DNA of 64,000 nucleotides from JAFGDI01 sp963662515 (GCA_963662515.1 OY759675.1:3720001-3784000); one strand, 5' to 3'. Positions 26,724-36,205 are shown, counted from the stretch's first letter. Notes: a model not told the origin generated them from the sequence alone. Numbers and translations: made by a program.

Positions 26724-27425
26724 TTAATACTGCATAGCGGCTAATAATGCCGGGCCATACTTCGCCCATAACGCCGGGCCTGACAATTCCGAGTCCTCTT
26801 TTCGCAACTCCAGCGTTATTATCGGTATGCCCAGCTCATTACCAACCCATGAGCCCAGCGAGCCGGGCAATGACCCCAGCTTCTTTACTGGCAGATCACA
26901 GCGCTGGGCCATAGCATTTGCCAGTGCATCACCTGGCCCGTCATAATCAATACAGGCCAGTGGCTGATGAATACTGATCACCCACACTGGCTTTAACCGG
27001 TAAATAAGCTCATACAAAACTTGCGATTCCGGCTCTGACAGTGCCTGCTGACCATAGCGAGTATTATTAACCCGGTTATCAGCCGGGAAATTACGATTCA
27101 GGTCTATACCGTTGCGATTTACCCGATGCCTGCGAGCCAGACCATCTGGGTTAGCAACAGGTATTACCGTGACCTTATAATCTCTAACATATTCAGGATT
27201 CTTTTCTAAAAATGCCATTAACTCCCGCACTAATGGCTCACCTGCAGGTTCACTGCCATGAATAGTAGCGATTATCAGAACATTATCATCACCACTGCCG
27301 TATGTGTGCGTAAATATCGGCCTACTCTCCATTGAATACCCCTCCACCTCAGCACGAAAAACCCTGCCCTGACAACCCACACCAAACAGCACAGTACATA
27401 TCGCTAATAAAAATAATCGCTTCAT
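26724..27425 (-). CDS. M14-family zinc carboxypeptidase/amidase lipoprotein (MpaA-like)
   Basis: 233 residues. A lipoprotein signal ends FGVGC (Cys18). The zinc ligands of M14 peptidases are visible: His56 and Glu59 in ATIHGSEPAGE, and a later His in SIHQPL. The substrate-carboxylate Arg/Asn pattern (RHRVNRNGIDLNRNF) is typical of the murein-peptide amidase MpaA and AGBL-like groups. A catalytic Glu is likely in TLELRKE. The enzyme probably trims peptidoglycan peptides in the periplasm. It starts at ATG 27425; an in-frame ATG at 27431 is possible. It is last in the run ribH-nusB-ftsY-M14. Confidence 0.83.
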   Translation of the reverse strand: MKRLFLLAICTVLFGVGCQGRVFRAEVEGYSMESRPIFTHTYGSGDDNVLIIATIHGSEPAGEPLVRELMAFLEKNPEYVRDYKVTVIPVANPDGLARRHRVNRNGIDLNRNFPADNRVNNTRYGQQALSEPESQVLYELIYRLKPVWVISIHQPLACIDYDGPGDALANAMAQRCDLPVKKLGSLPGSLGSWVGNELGIPIITLELRKEDSELSGPALWAKYGPALLAAMQY

Positions 27426-27501
27426 TATCATCGCCCATATTTGAGATAAAGGTAGTGAAAGACAGCTTGCTGACTATTCTGCAATAATATATCTACTGCT
27501 G

Positions 27502-28428
27502 CTACTCAGTAAAAAGAGCTTCGACAAAAGTTTCCGGATCAAACGGTTCCATATCTTCGACCTTTTCACCCAAACCGACATATTTCACCGGTATATTAAC
27601 CTGATCCTTGATCGCAATAACAATGCCGCCCTTGGCTGTGCCATCGAGTTTGGCCAGTATTATTCCGGTAAGCTCCGCCGCCTTGTCAAACATCCTGGCC
27701 TGATTGATCGCATTTTGACCAGTAGTGGCATCAAGGACCAGCAGAGCCTCATGTGGTGCTCCTGGTATCCGCTTGGCGATAACATTGCGTATCTTGGCCA
27801 GCTCACGCATAAGATTATCCTGTGTGTGCAGACGACCGGCAGTATCTATTATCAATATATCTGCCCCACGCGCCAATACCGCCTCACAGGCATCATAGGC
27901 CACTGCCGCCGGGTCTGAGCCCTGCTGATGCTTAACTATCTGAACACCGGTCCTCTCAGACCAGATAGTCAACTGCTCGACTGCCGCTGCCCGAAAGGTA
28001 TCACACGCTGCCAATACCACCTTTTTACCCTGACCACTGAGCATTGCCGCCAGCTTACCTACACTGGTGGTCTTGCCGCAGCCGTTAACACCCGTAACTA
28101 AAATGACAGTCGGACCTTCTGCCTGTATATTCAAGGCCCGATCCTGCTGCGGCCAATACGAGGCAATATCTCTTTTAAGAAATGGAATTATATCTTCTGC
28201 CGACTCTATCTTCTTCTCTTTCCAGGCCTTACGCAAGTCTTCGATTATACGCCCTGTCGCCTCAACACCAAGATCATCAATTATCAACTGCTCTTCCAGC
28301 TCAACCAATAACTGCTCATCTATGCGACGGCCAAAGGTCAGGACACTCTTAAGCGAGTTAGATATCTTCTCCCGACTCTTCTTAAGACCATCTTTAAACT
28401 TGTCAAATACCTTAGAGAAAAATGCCAT
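27502..28428 (-). CDS. ftsY: Signal recognition particle receptor FtsY
   Basis: FtsY is the SRP GTPase receptor at the inner membrane that delivers nascent membrane proteins to SecYEG. This copy has 308 residues from ATG 28428. A short N-terminal amphipathic helix (MAFFSKVFDKFKDGLKKSR) replaces the long acidic A domain, as in short FtsY forms. The NG domain has P-loop GVNGCGKTT, the DTFRAAA motif, DTAGRL, and TAKGG with the closing GLGEKVEDMEPF. It lies about 100 bp after nusB. Confidence 0.96.
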   Translation of the reverse strand: MAFFSKVFDKFKDGLKKSREKISNSLKSVLTFGRRIDEQLLVELEEQLIIDDLGVEATGRIIEDLRKAWKEKKIESAEDIIPFLKRDIASYWPQQDRALNIQAEGPTVILVTGVNGCGKTTSVGKLAAMLSGQGKKVVLAACDTFRAAAVEQLTIWSERTGVQIVKHQQGSDPAAVAYDACEAVLARGADILIIDTAGRLHTQDNLMRELAKIRNVIAKRIPGAPHEALLVLDATTGQNAINQARMFDKAAELTGIILAKLDGTAKGGIVIAIKDQVNIPVKYVGLGEKVEDMEPFDPETFVEALFTE

Positions 28429-28530
28429 TGTTCGATCCAATCGTTAATCAGTCACAAGTAACAAGGTAAACATAAAATCCTTCTCACAAATATACCCAGA
28501 AAAAGAACCTTACTACCTTATTATCTGCCA

Positions 28531-28998
28531 TCACGCTACTATATTCATTTCTTTCATTATCGCGTCTAATATACCATTAACAAAACGCGGAGCCTGCACT
28601 GTACTATATACCTTGGCCAGCTCAATAGCCTCATTTATTATCACCTTCGGAGGTGTATCGGTACATTCGGTCAACTGATAGGTAGCCAGGCGAAGATTGC
28701 TTTTATCAACACCATCTATCCGACTAAAATCCCAGTTCTTACAGGCCTTCATTATCAGCTTATCGATCATATCAAGGTTCTGCCAGGTGCCATTAATTAG
28801 CTTGCGAGCATGCACATAAACATCTGGCTTGCCTTCTGCCGCCTCTGACATGAACTGTTCTATCATTCCCAGGCTCTGACCCTTCTGCACATCAAGCTGA
28901 AATAAAAACTGCATAGCTATTATTCGTGCCTGACGACGAAAATCAGTACCTTCCAGTTTCAAACTATCTTCTTCTATCATTGATCTACTCTTGGACAC
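28531..28998 (-). CDS. nusB: Transcription antitermination factor NusB
   Basis: 155 residues with the all-helical NusB fold: RRQARIIAMQFLFQLD at the start, an IDGVDKSNLRLATYQL segment and the highly conserved PPKVIINEAIELAKVY, then APRFVNGILDAI. It acts with NusE/S10 on boxA RNA in rRNA antitermination. The frame opens at a GTG just 3 nt after the ribH stop. The ATG at 28980, with AAGAG 8 nt upstream, is an alternative start that loses six residues. ribH-nusB linkage is common in bacteria. Confidence 0.94.
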   Translation of the reverse strand: MSKSRSMIEEDSLKLEGTDFRRQARIIAMQFLFQLDVQKGQSLGMIEQFMSEAAEGKPDVYVHARKLINGTWQNLDMIDKLIMKACKNWDFSRIDGVDKSNLRLATYQLTECTDTPPKVIINEAIELAKVYSTVQAPRFVNGILDAIMKEMNIVA

Positions 28999-29001
28999 CC
29001 G

Positions 29002-29475
29002 TTACAGTTTATTGATCTCTTCCACTACTCTTACCATTTCCAAAGCCGTCAACGCCGCCTTCGCTCCGTTATTGCCATCCTTAGCACCGGCACGATCAAT
29101 AGCCTGCTCAAGGGTATCAGTGGTAATAACACCAAAAATGGTTGGTACGCCAGTCTTGAGACCAACTTCACCTACTCCACGAGTTATCTGTTGACATACA
29201 TGGTCATAATGACTAGTCTGGCCGCGAATTACTGCTGACAAACATATTACGGCATCAAATTTACCACTTTGAGCCAACTTGTCAGCTGCCAGCGGCACCT
29301 CAAATGCGCCCGGCACCCAGACAGCCAATATATTATCTTCATTTACTCCATGACGCTTAAGGGCATCTATCGCACCGTCCAGCAGCCGACTTGTTATAAA
29401 ATCGTTAAAGCGGCTCACCACAATTGCATACTTTTCCTTACCGCCCTGTAATGGACCCTGTAGCTGCTTAACCAT
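29002..29475 (-). CDS. ribH: 6,7-dimethyl-8-ribityllumazine synthase RibH
   Basis: 157 residues. It condenses 3,4-dihydroxy-2-butanone 4-phosphate with the ribitylamino-pyrimidine in riboflavin synthesis. Substrate-binding motifs are in place: SRFNDFI, PGAFEVPLAADKLA, CLSAVIRGQTSHYDHVC with the conserved His, and FGVITTDTLEQAIDRAG. GGAG precedes the ATG by 7 nt. It heads the ribH-nusB-ftsY run. The other riboflavin gene in the window is ribF at 49.4 kb. Confidence 0.96.
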   Translation of the reverse strand: MVKQLQGPLQGGKEKYAIVVSRFNDFITSRLLDGAIDALKRHGVNEDNILAVWVPGAFEVPLAADKLAQSGKFDAVICLSAVIRGQTSHYDHVCQQITRGVGEVGLKTGVPTIFGVITTDTLEQAIDRAGAKDGNNGAKAALTALEMVRVVEEINKL

Positions 29476-29782
29476 AATTAACTCCAGTTATCACAATTAG
29501 TTATATAACAAAACCAGCCAGCCGCCTCTTTATCTGGCAACGCTTCTGGAACTACCAGATCAACATAAACCCGGCAGAGCCCGACATTATATCATAAACA
29601 CCTCAATAATAAAAGCAAGAGCCAGACAATATTATCTTTTCTTTAAAACAGCAAGAGTACAAACCCATGCCTGCCTACAGCCTCACATAAACAAACCTGC
29701 AACAGCGATAAAACCATTACAGTTCGCCCCTTTTCTGAAAGCAGACAACGGACCGTACCCTTGCTAACTCTCCCTCTCTCTT

Positions 29783-29805
29783 AACTATCTAATAATTAGA
29801 TAGTT
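29783..29805 (-). terminator. Hairpin downstream of flagellin
   Basis: A perfect 10-bp AT-rich stem (AACTATCTAA/TTAGATAGTT) has a 3-nt loop and lies 27 bp beyond the flagellin stop. No T-run follows on the minus strand, so termination there is uncertain. The remainder of 29476-29831 shows nothing else. Confidence 0.5.
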
Positions 29806-29831
29806 ACACCAAAACCATTGTGCAAAGTCCT

Positions 29832-31223
29832 TTATAGATCCAATAACTTACTTACCATATTACTGGTAAAATTAAACATATTACCCATTACCTGCGTCTG
29901 AACTGATAATAGCGACTGAATACGACTATTATTGGCCGATTCTGTCGCATAGTCCAGATCCATAATACTCCCATAAGCCTCGCTGAGATAACCCTTTGTT
30001 GTCTCCCAACTATTCATCGCGGAATCGATCGTATATTTACTTACAGCTCCCAGATTTCCCCGCTCGGTATTTACCATATTCTGAGCTTCAGTTACAATAC
30101 TCTGGGCTGCAATTGCATTTCCACTGCTTATATCGTTAGCACCGCCGCTTTTCAAAGAGCTAAGATAACCCAGATTAACATTCCCAAGCTTAGAACTGGA
30201 CATATCATTTATCCCCAGCTTGATCTCATCACCACCGATAGACCACCCGGCACCACCGCCGGTAACCGCAAAACTGGTACTGCCGGTAAAGGAATCAACC
30301 AGATTAAACGATACAGTTGTCTGAGAATCTGAATAGGTATAACTCCCTTCCTCGTCCTGGGTCAATGTTCTGCCATTTGCTACCACTGTATCAGTTGTAG
30401 TTCCATATTCACTGGCCGATGTGCCTGTTATCGCAAAGTCGCTTTCACCGCTGCTTATATTTACTGAAACAAACTCATCCCGCCCTGAATTAACAGAAGC
30501 AAGAAATAGTGACCCGCCGGAAACAACAGCATCAACGCCGGTCGAACCAGTTTGAGCACCTATCACACTGGCTATGTCATTAAGAGAATCAGTCTCATCA
30601 AAATTAAAAGCTGTCGATGTTCCATCATTACCAGTAACAGTAAACTGCACCGCACCGGTAGGAGCCGCCGTCATTATCTCTAATGCCGCAGCAGTTTCTG
30701 TTCTCGACTTTGTAATAGAAATTGCCGCAGAGGCACTAGAACTGCCCCTCTGAACCCGAATATCACTTATCTCTGAACTATCCGAACCACTTACACTGTA
30801 GCCCAGCGAGCCGTCCAGCAGCTTTTTGCCGCCATAAGTCGTAGTGCTCACCAGCCTGTCTATCGCACCTATGGCATCATCTATCTCCGCTTGATAAGCC
30901 GCCTTTTCAGCATCTGTTGTACCACTATCAGCAGAAGCCAGGATAGCAGATTCTATATCAGTCAGCAGAGTACTTATCTCAGAGGCCGCTCCATCTGCGG
31001 TATCCACTACAGACTTAAGCCTTTCTGCACTACTTATGCGGGAATCGAGAGCAGTAATCTCCTGATTCAATCTGGTAGCTGCGATCAAACCGGCCGGATC
31101 ATCTGATGCCCGATTGATCCGCTTAGCCGTTGATAGACGGGTATTAGAATTTTGCAACTCCACACCCAGCTTAACCAGGTTATTAGTCATAGCCGCAAAA
31201 GAAGAATTTAAACCTTTGAACAT
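29832..31223 (-). CDS. Flagellin
   Basis: 463 residues from ATG 31223, which has GAGGAGG 8 nt upstream (the frame is open to 31244). The N-terminal D0/D1 helices are clear (RLSTAKRINRASDDPAGLI, then TRLNQEITALDSRISSAERL), as is the C-terminal helix (SANNSRIQSLLSVQTQVMGN). The middle (about 140-370) is a Ser/Thr/Gly/Asp-rich variable domain with internal FTVTG/FAVTG repeats. It is the extracellular filament subunit. No other flagellar structural gene is nearby. A small protein gene lies upstream on the same strand with a terminator hairpin between, and four glycosyltransferase genes sit within 5 kb, so flagellin glycosylation is possible. Confidence 0.93.
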   Translation of the reverse strand: MFKGLNSSFAAMTNNLVKLGVELQNSNTRLSTAKRINRASDDPAGLIAATRLNQEITALDSRISSAERLKSVVDTADGAASEISTLLTDIESAILASADSGTTDAEKAAYQAEIDDAIGAIDRLVSTTTYGGKKLLDGSLGYSVSGSDSSEISDIRVQRGSSSASAAISITKSRTETAAALEIMTAAPTGAVQFTVTGNDGTSTAFNFDETDSLNDIASVIGAQTGSTGVDAVVSGGSLFLASVNSGRDEFVSVNISSGESDFAITGTSASEYGTTTDTVVANGRTLTQDEEGSYTYSDSQTTVSFNLVDSFTGSTSFAVTGGGAGWSIGGDEIKLGINDMSSSKLGNVNLGYLSSLKSGGANDISSGNAIAAQSIVTEAQNMVNTERGNLGAVSKYTIDSAMNSWETTKGYLSEAYGSIMDLDYATESANNSRIQSLLSVQTQVMGNMFNFTSNMVSKLLDL

Positions 31224-31284
31224 AATCTCTGCCTCCTCATACAACGATCGCCCGGCGACAAAACAAACCCTTCCTCAGGCCGGA

Positions 31285-31328
31285 ACAAAAAAAAGAGACA
31301 CCACCGCTATGTGCGATAGTGCCTCTTT
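31285..31328 (-). terminator. Terminator-like hairpin in the flagellin leader
   Basis: On the minus strand AGAGGCAC pairs with GTGTCTCT (31319-31326 with 31294-31301, one G-U). An internal CTAT/ATAG helix is also present, and a T8 run (31294-31287) follows. The run ends about 63 nt before the flagellin ATG. It either ends transcripts of the small upstream gene or acts as an attenuator within a shared transcript. I found no sigma-28 promoter between it and the ATG. Confidence 0.7.
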
Positions 31329-31541
31329 TGACTATTGTATTCTATTTAATTTTCTGCCTTGCAGACTCACATCTGAGCCTACAACTAAATCTAAGATTTA
31401 AACTGCCATCTACAAAACCTGTTCAACCAGAAATTTATAATATTTCTCCTGAATTAACATAAATTGTACCTATTATAACGATTGTTGCGAATATAACTGA
31501 ACCCCCTGGCCTATCAACAGTCTTAAACCCAGGTTATCAGA

Positions 31542-31796
31542 CTATATTTTCCAGTTTATTTCATTTTCATTAAGGCTAAGATCCGGCGTTTGACCTTCAC
31601 CTCCCACTGCGATACCACCTATCTGACCTTTAGCTGCTGCCTGACCTTCAGCGGACAACTCTACCACAGCAGCGGGCTCCGCTGACTGCTTTGGCCTGGC
31701 CTCAACATCTGCATTATTTCTCAGCTTGGAAAAATCACTTAAACACCCAGGAACCTCCAGACCTTTTTTACAGTTACCACCTACTGAATTTAACAT
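31542..31796 (-). CDS. Small conserved-looking protein upstream of flagellin
   Basis: 84 residues from ATG 31796, with GGGAGAG 8 nt upstream, which is a strong SD. Two Cys (CKKGLEVPGC) lie near the N-terminus. The middle reads VVELSAEGQAAAKG, of the kind seen in small proteins encoded beside flagellins and flagellar regulators. The C-terminus is acidic and ends INWKI. I cannot assign it to a family. Its position and strand suggest a motility-related or secretion-chaperone role, which is inference. The terminator-like hairpin at 31285-31328 follows. Confidence 0.6.
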   Translation of the reverse strand: MLNSVGGNCKKGLEVPGCLSDFSKLRNNADVEARPKQSAEPAAVVELSAEGQAAAKGQIGGIAVGGEGQTPDLSLNENEINWKI

Positions 31797-31969
31797 TCTT
31801 AATTCTCTCCCATAAAAACTATAATTAACAACTAAACATCTCAACAATGGCACACTGACCTAAACCGGTAACTGCCAGCGAACCACATCACACAAATCAT
31901 CGTAAAATTTAAATCAGAAAAATAAGAAATAAATAATCACATATTACCTTCTTTACCTCAAATAACATT

Positions 31970-31982
31970 GTCAAGCCTTGAC
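31970..31982. promoter_or_regulatory. Palindromic operator candidate GTCAAG-C-CTTGAC
   Basis: A perfect 13-bp palindrome lies in the 290-bp gap between the flagellin-associated gene (minus) and the glycosyltransferase gene (plus). It overlaps TTGACA/TTGACG hexamers on both strands, though neither has a matching -10 box at normal spacing. Confidence 0.35.
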
Positions 31983-32090
31983 GAATGTAACGATAGTATC
32001 ACTCTCTCACCATACTATACTAACACAAATCGAACGACAATTACCCTTATTGACTTCATCAGAAATAAATGCTAGAATGCACCATTGATT

Positions 32091-32119
32091 TTTACAGTTA
32101 ATCCTTGTCAGGTTATAAT
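32091..32119 (+). promoter_or_regulatory. Sigma-70 promoter directly before a glycosyltransferase
   Basis: TTTACA (32091-32096), a 17-bp spacer and TATAAT (32114-32119) place the likely transcription start near 32126. The most plausible start codon is the TTG at 32130, giving an almost leaderless mRNA. The promoter lies inside the longer open frame from 32085, which argues against that upstream start. Confidence 0.65.
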
Positions 32120-32129
32120 TTACATTACT

Positions 32130-33212
32130 TTGAAAAAAAATATTAAAATTTGCTTTGTCTCGCCTAAGGCCTATCCGATCTTCAACCCGGCGTGTAACAG
32201 CGTCTTTGGCGGTGCTGAAGTTGATATCTACCATATCGCCACGGAACTGGCAAAAGACCCGGCGTATGAAGTCACCTGTATCGTCGCCGACTATGGCCAG
32301 CCGGACTTCGAGACACGCGAAAATGTAAAACTCATCAAAAGCCTGACTTTCAGGGAAAACCAACTGGCAGGTGCAATTAAAATATGGCATGCAATGAATT
32401 TAGCTGATGCCGAGCATTACTTGATAAAAACCGCCTCATTTGGCACTTTCCTTACCGCACTGTTCTGCAAACTGAAAAAAAGAAAATTCATATACCGATC
32501 TGCAAATACAAATGAATGTGATGGAACCTGGGTCAGAAAAAACAGATTCGCCGGGCTTCTGTTTAAATGGTCATTAAAAAAAGCCGCTCTGGTATTTGTA
32601 CAAAACCAATCTGACAAGTTAAACCTGCAAAAAACATTTAAAATCGACCCGACAGTCATTCCAAATGCTCACCGCATTAATAATAATAATGGAGACAAAG
32701 ACCGGAAACACATTCTCTGGACTGGAAGAAGCGTAGCATCGAAACAACCGGAAATATTTATTGAGCTGGCCAAAATTAACCCTCAATACCAATTCGTCAT
32801 GATCTGCCAGAAAGCAACTAATGACAATAATTACCAGAGACTAACCGAACAATCTGCCAATACACCAAATCTGACACTTATAGAGAGGGTGCCTTTCTCA
32901 CAAGTACACACTTTCTTTGAACAAGCCCTGGCCTTTGTCAATACCAGTACCACTGAAGGGTTCCCCAACACTTTCATTCAGGCTTGCATTGCCGGAACAC
33001 CTATACTATCTCTTAATGTTGACCCGGATGGTTTTTTAACAAAATCCAACTGCGGCCTCTGTGTCAATGGCGACCAGAAAAAACTCAACCCCAGCCTGCA
33101 TCAGCTACTGCATAATTTTGACCAATATCATACAGCAACCAGAAACTACGCACTGGAAAAGCATAACATAGAAAAAGTGGTTCAATCTTACAAACTACAA
33201 CTGGGAAACTAA
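32130..33212 (+). CDS. GT4-type glycosyltransferase
   Basis: 360 residues from the TTG at 32130. The frame is open to 32085, but a promoter sits there. The N-terminal Rossmann strand KICFVSPKAYPIFNP and GGAEVDIYHIATELA are GT-B fold features. The C-terminal half has HILWTGRSVASKQPEIFIELA and the donor-site segment VNTSTTEGFPNTFIQACIAGTPILSL with the E-x7-E-like motif of GT4 enzymes. It transfers a sugar from a nucleotide donor in the cytoplasm. The acceptor is unknown. Its last 18 bp overlap the 3' end of the next, convergent glycosyltransferase gene. Confidence 0.82.
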   Translation: MKKNIKICFVSPKAYPIFNPACNSVFGGAEVDIYHIATELAKDPAYEVTCIVADYGQPDFETRENVKLIKSLTFRENQLAGAIKIWHAMNLADAEHYLIKTASFGTFLTALFCKLKKRKFIYRSANTNECDGTWVRKNRFAGLLFKWSLKKAALVFVQNQSDKLNLQKTFKIDPTVIPNAHRINNNNGDKDRKHILWTGRSVASKQPEIFIELAKINPQYQFVMICQKATNDNNYQRLTEQSANTPNLTLIERVPFSQVHTFFEQALAFVNTSTTEGFPNTFIQACIAGTPILSLNVDPDGFLTKSNCGLCVNGDQKKLNPSLHQLLHNFDQYHTATRNYALEKHNIEKVVQSYKLQLGN

Positions 33213-34232
33213 TTCCCGAATAATTCCAGCCAGCTCACCGGCTATTTTTTCTGCCGAATAATATCTCTCCACCACCTCACGACCATTACGCCCCAGCTCC
33301 CTGCAGCGTTCTCGATCACTATACAATTCCGTCAAGATATCATACCATTGACGACCACTTACAGCCCCAAATCCAACCTCGCCACGAGCCAGCACATCTT
33401 TATTCATGCCAACCGGACTGACTACTGCGGGCAAACCCACTGCCAGGTATTGCAACATCTTAAAACTACACTTACCCAACTCCCACTTACTATCTTCTAA
33501 GGGCATCAGTCCCACATCCATAGCGTGCAGATCGGCAACTTCACGATCGGCACTCCACTGCACAAACTCATATTGTTTACTCGTGGTAAGACTATTATTC
33601 CATCGGCGATTAGACACCACCATAAACCTGGCATCTTCGTGCTCAGCAAGAAACTCACCTAATGGCTCAGCTATCTTATCCAGATAACAAAAATTACGAG
33701 CCAGACCTGTCCAGCCGATAACAAATCCATCTCTACTCTTATCAGCCGCCGGCTTAAACCTGCCAGTATCTATAGCTGTTGGCAACACCCTGACATTCTT
33801 ATTATATTTACTGAAATAATCAGCCAGATAATTATTGCCCGCAACTACAATATCCATCTGACGGGCTATCGCCGGTGCCGACCAGCGACCAAAGGGCTTA
33901 CTCAACCATATTGCATCATCAACATCAAATATCCGGGGCTGTTTCATAAACCGCTCCAGATAACAATATCCCTTCACCAGCTCCTTACCCACCCAGGTAA
34001 CATCGCTCTTTCGAGCCCTTATCAACCCTGGAACCCTCGCTGAAGCAGTAAAAAGACTCGGCAAACCACAACTCTTTTCAAAATACGGTATATGCTCCAC
34101 TACCTCAATGCCATGACCTGCCAGATAAGGAACATACTGACGCAATCTGAATCTACTTGACGGAGTATTGACACCACCGGTAAAAGCTGAAAGCATTACT
34201 CTTGAACTTTTATTATTAATTATATCAGTCAA
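33195..34232 (-). CDS. Glycosyltransferase family protein (GT4-like)
   Basis: 345 residues. The start is a TTG whose TTGA overlaps the stop of the upstream gene, with AGGA 7 nt before it. Coupled translation is likely, and an ATG twelve codons later is an alternative. GT-B features include SSRFRLRQYVPYLAGHGIEV, IFDVDDAIWL, GWTGLARNFCYLDKI and the C-terminal GKCSFKMLQYLAVGLPAVVSPVG. The DVDDA motif recalls capsule and O-antigen glycosyltransferases. It forms an operon with the two GT2 genes upstream. Acceptor and linkage are unknown. Confidence 0.8.
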   Translation of the reverse strand: MTDIINNKSSRVMLSAFTGGVNTPSSRFRLRQYVPYLAGHGIEVVEHIPYFEKSCGLPSLFTASARVPGLIRARKSDVTWVGKELVKGYCYLERFMKQPRIFDVDDAIWLSKPFGRWSAPAIARQMDIVVAGNNYLADYFSKYNKNVRVLPTAIDTGRFKPAADKSRDGFVIGWTGLARNFCYLDKIAEPLGEFLAEHEDARFMVVSNRRWNNSLTTSKQYEFVQWSADREVADLHAMDVGLMPLEDSKWELGKCSFKMLQYLAVGLPAVVSPVGMNKDVLARGEVGFGAVSGRQWYDILTELYSDRERCRELGRNGREVVERYYSAEKIAGELAGIIRELVSQL

Positions 34233-35224
34233 TTTATCGTCCTGTAATCCCTTTTCAGTTCCTTATTTTTCCCAGAAACACTCTTGATTCCTGATATGAT
34301 TTTCACAACCAACTCTGTTAAGCCCGGAAATATCAATAAAAACATAACAACACTTTTATATTTCCAGCCAAATAAATAATTAAATTTATTAAGTATTATT
34401 TTAATTTCAACAGCATTATCTTTATTAAACAACATAGATCTTATTCTTCCATGCAACTCACTTACCAGGCATGGTCGAAATTTCGCCAAACGATCATTAT
34501 CCTCTGCGAGCCTAATAGCTCGTTCTATCATTAATACATACTCCCCCCACTTTTTCTTAACATGCATAAGGCTACCTTCAATATCAAGATGATAAGTTGC
34601 TAATGGAACATTTACAAAACCAATTTTGGGGTAATACATTGCCGCTCGCCACCAGAAATCCATATCTTCCATATGGGCTTGGACTTCAGAAAACACCCCG
34701 ACCGTTGTAAACACTTCTCTTTTAACCATCATTGTGTCCATGCACCCATACTGCTTCGCCAAAAATGCATCAAAAAAATCTTTATAGCACTCCTCCCCCT
34801 TTAGCAATATGGCGATTGCTTCGCTCGTCTGGTTTTCCTGAATTACACCACTATTACACAAACACCTGTAAAAATTACTACTAACCCAACATACATCAGG
34901 ATTACGTTTAATCAATTCGATTTGGTATTCGTTTTTTGCCTCCAACCATTCATCATCGCTATCAAGGAACGATAGCCAAGTAAATTTTGCCTCTCTTATT
35001 CCGACATTCCTGGCAGAACCTGCGCCGCCGTTTTCTTTCTGTATCAGCCTTACCTTATCACCATAAGCACGCACCTTCTGGGCCGTATCATCGGTTGAGC
35101 CATCATCAACGACGATTATCTCATTAACGGGCAAGGTCTGGGCCAGCACACTATCGATCGCCCGGCATATATATTTCCCAGCATTATAAGCCGGGATTAT
35201 TGCACTTACACTATAATCTTCCAT
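34229..35224 (-). CDS. GT2-family glycosyltransferase
   Basis: 331 residues. The GT-A domain at about 5-230 contains SAIIPAYNAGKYICRAIDSV, VVDDGSTDDT and the metal-binding D-x-D within FLDSDDEW, followed by NVGIREAKFTW. A C-terminal helical part with a hydrophobic stretch (VVMFLLIFPGLTELVV, about 290-305) may attach it to the membrane. It lies 6 nt after the next gene upstream and overlaps the following one, so it is the middle gene of a three-gene operon. Local base use is more AT-rich than in its neighbours. Confidence 0.85.
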   Translation of the reverse strand: MEDYSVSAIIPAYNAGKYICRAIDSVLAQTLPVNEIIVVDDGSTDDTAQKVRAYGDKVRLIQKENGGAGSARNVGIREAKFTWLSFLDSDDEWLEAKNEYQIELIKRNPDVCWVSSNFYRCLCNSGVIQENQTSEAIAILLKGEECYKDFFDAFLAKQYGCMDTMMVKREVFTTVGVFSEVQAHMEDMDFWWRAAMYYPKIGFVNVPLATYHLDIEGSLMHVKKKWGEYVLMIERAIRLAEDNDRLAKFRPCLVSELHGRIRSMLFNKDNAVEIKIILNKFNYLFGWKYKSVVMFLLIFPGLTELVVKIISGIKSVSGKNKELKRDYRTIN

Positions 35225-35230
35225 AATCTC

Positions 35231-36205
35231 TTAGTCTCTGGGACGGATCAGCTTCTTTCTTATCTTATATCTCTGATTCAAACGCGACAGGAGCTTAAAT
35301 ATCGCCATAGTAGTACGCGGAAATAATGCGTAAAAGCTCGCTCGCAATCTGAAACCTATCGGCAAAATGCCTCTGAAATCTTTCACTATCTTGCCTATAT
35401 CAAATACCCGCTGGTCAAACTTAGCACCTCGCACCCAATCTGTCACCTGCTGCACTGCTATCGGCTCAAATCGCCCCTCAGCCTCCATCTCGCTGGCCAG
35501 TTTCATATTCCGCAATACCAGATCTCGCTGAGGCTCATATCCCTGACGATAACGCGCCAGACTGCCTGCTATATCCAGAAAATAGACCGCCAGCGGTTCT
35601 GTTACATAGCCATACCGGGGATTTGCCATGCCAATTCGCCACCAGAGATCTATATCTTCGGCAAACTTTATATCTGTACGAAATCCGCCTGCCTGCAATA
35701 TTATTTCCCGTCTGACCAATACGACACATGTCCAGGCATATTTTCCGGCCAGTGATACCGCCAGATAATCATCATAAACATCTCCGACCGCTCTATCAAG
35801 GTTCGCTCGAGCTGAAGTCTCAAATTCCTGAGCCATACATAAATGATAAGCTCCGGCACACCAGTTCAAACCAGGATTCGCTCGCAACAGTTCTACCTGC
35901 ATACTCAATCGCCAGGGCAAATATATATCATCTGCGTCCAAAAAGGCGATCCAGTTACCTCCAGCCAGCTCAACACCACGATTCCGCGACGCTCCCGGCC
36001 CGGCATTAGACTGATACTCATACCGTACCTTATCGCCATAAGCAGCCAGCACCTCACGAGTATTATCATTCGACCCATCATCAACCACAATTATCTCGTA
36101 TGCCGGGTATTCCTGACCAAGCACACTATCAACCGCCCGGCAGATATACCGCCCCGCATTATACGACGGGATCACTACTGAAATTTTATAAAAGTCATCA
36201 ATCAT
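35231..36205 (-). CDS. GT2-family glycosyltransferase
   Basis: 324 residues from the ATG at 36205. The domain opens with ISVVIPSYNAGRYICRAVDSV. VVDDGSNDNT and AFLDADDIYLPWRL carry the nucleotide-sugar and metal ligands, and ICLWWRIG-type residues (EDIDLWWRIG) follow. It is paralogous to the downstream gene: the two share the same motif order and the YDLDIxGSL-like segment (FLDIAGSL/HLDIEGSL). It leads the glycosyltransferase operon on the minus strand. An extended -10 box ends only 9 bp before the ATG. Confidence 0.86.
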   Translation of the reverse strand: MIDDFYKISVVIPSYNAGRYICRAVDSVLGQEYPAYEIIVVDDGSNDNTREVLAAYGDKVRYEYQSNAGPGASRNRGVELAGGNWIAFLDADDIYLPWRLSMQVELLRANPGLNWCAGAYHLCMAQEFETSARANLDRAVGDVYDDYLAVSLAGKYAWTCVVLVRREIILQAGGFRTDIKFAEDIDLWWRIGMANPRYGYVTEPLAVYFLDIAGSLARYRQGYEPQRDLVLRNMKLASEMEAEGRFEPIAVQQVTDWVRGAKFDQRVFDIGKIVKDFRGILPIGFRLRASFYALFPRTTMAIFKLLSRLNQRYKIRKKLIRPRD

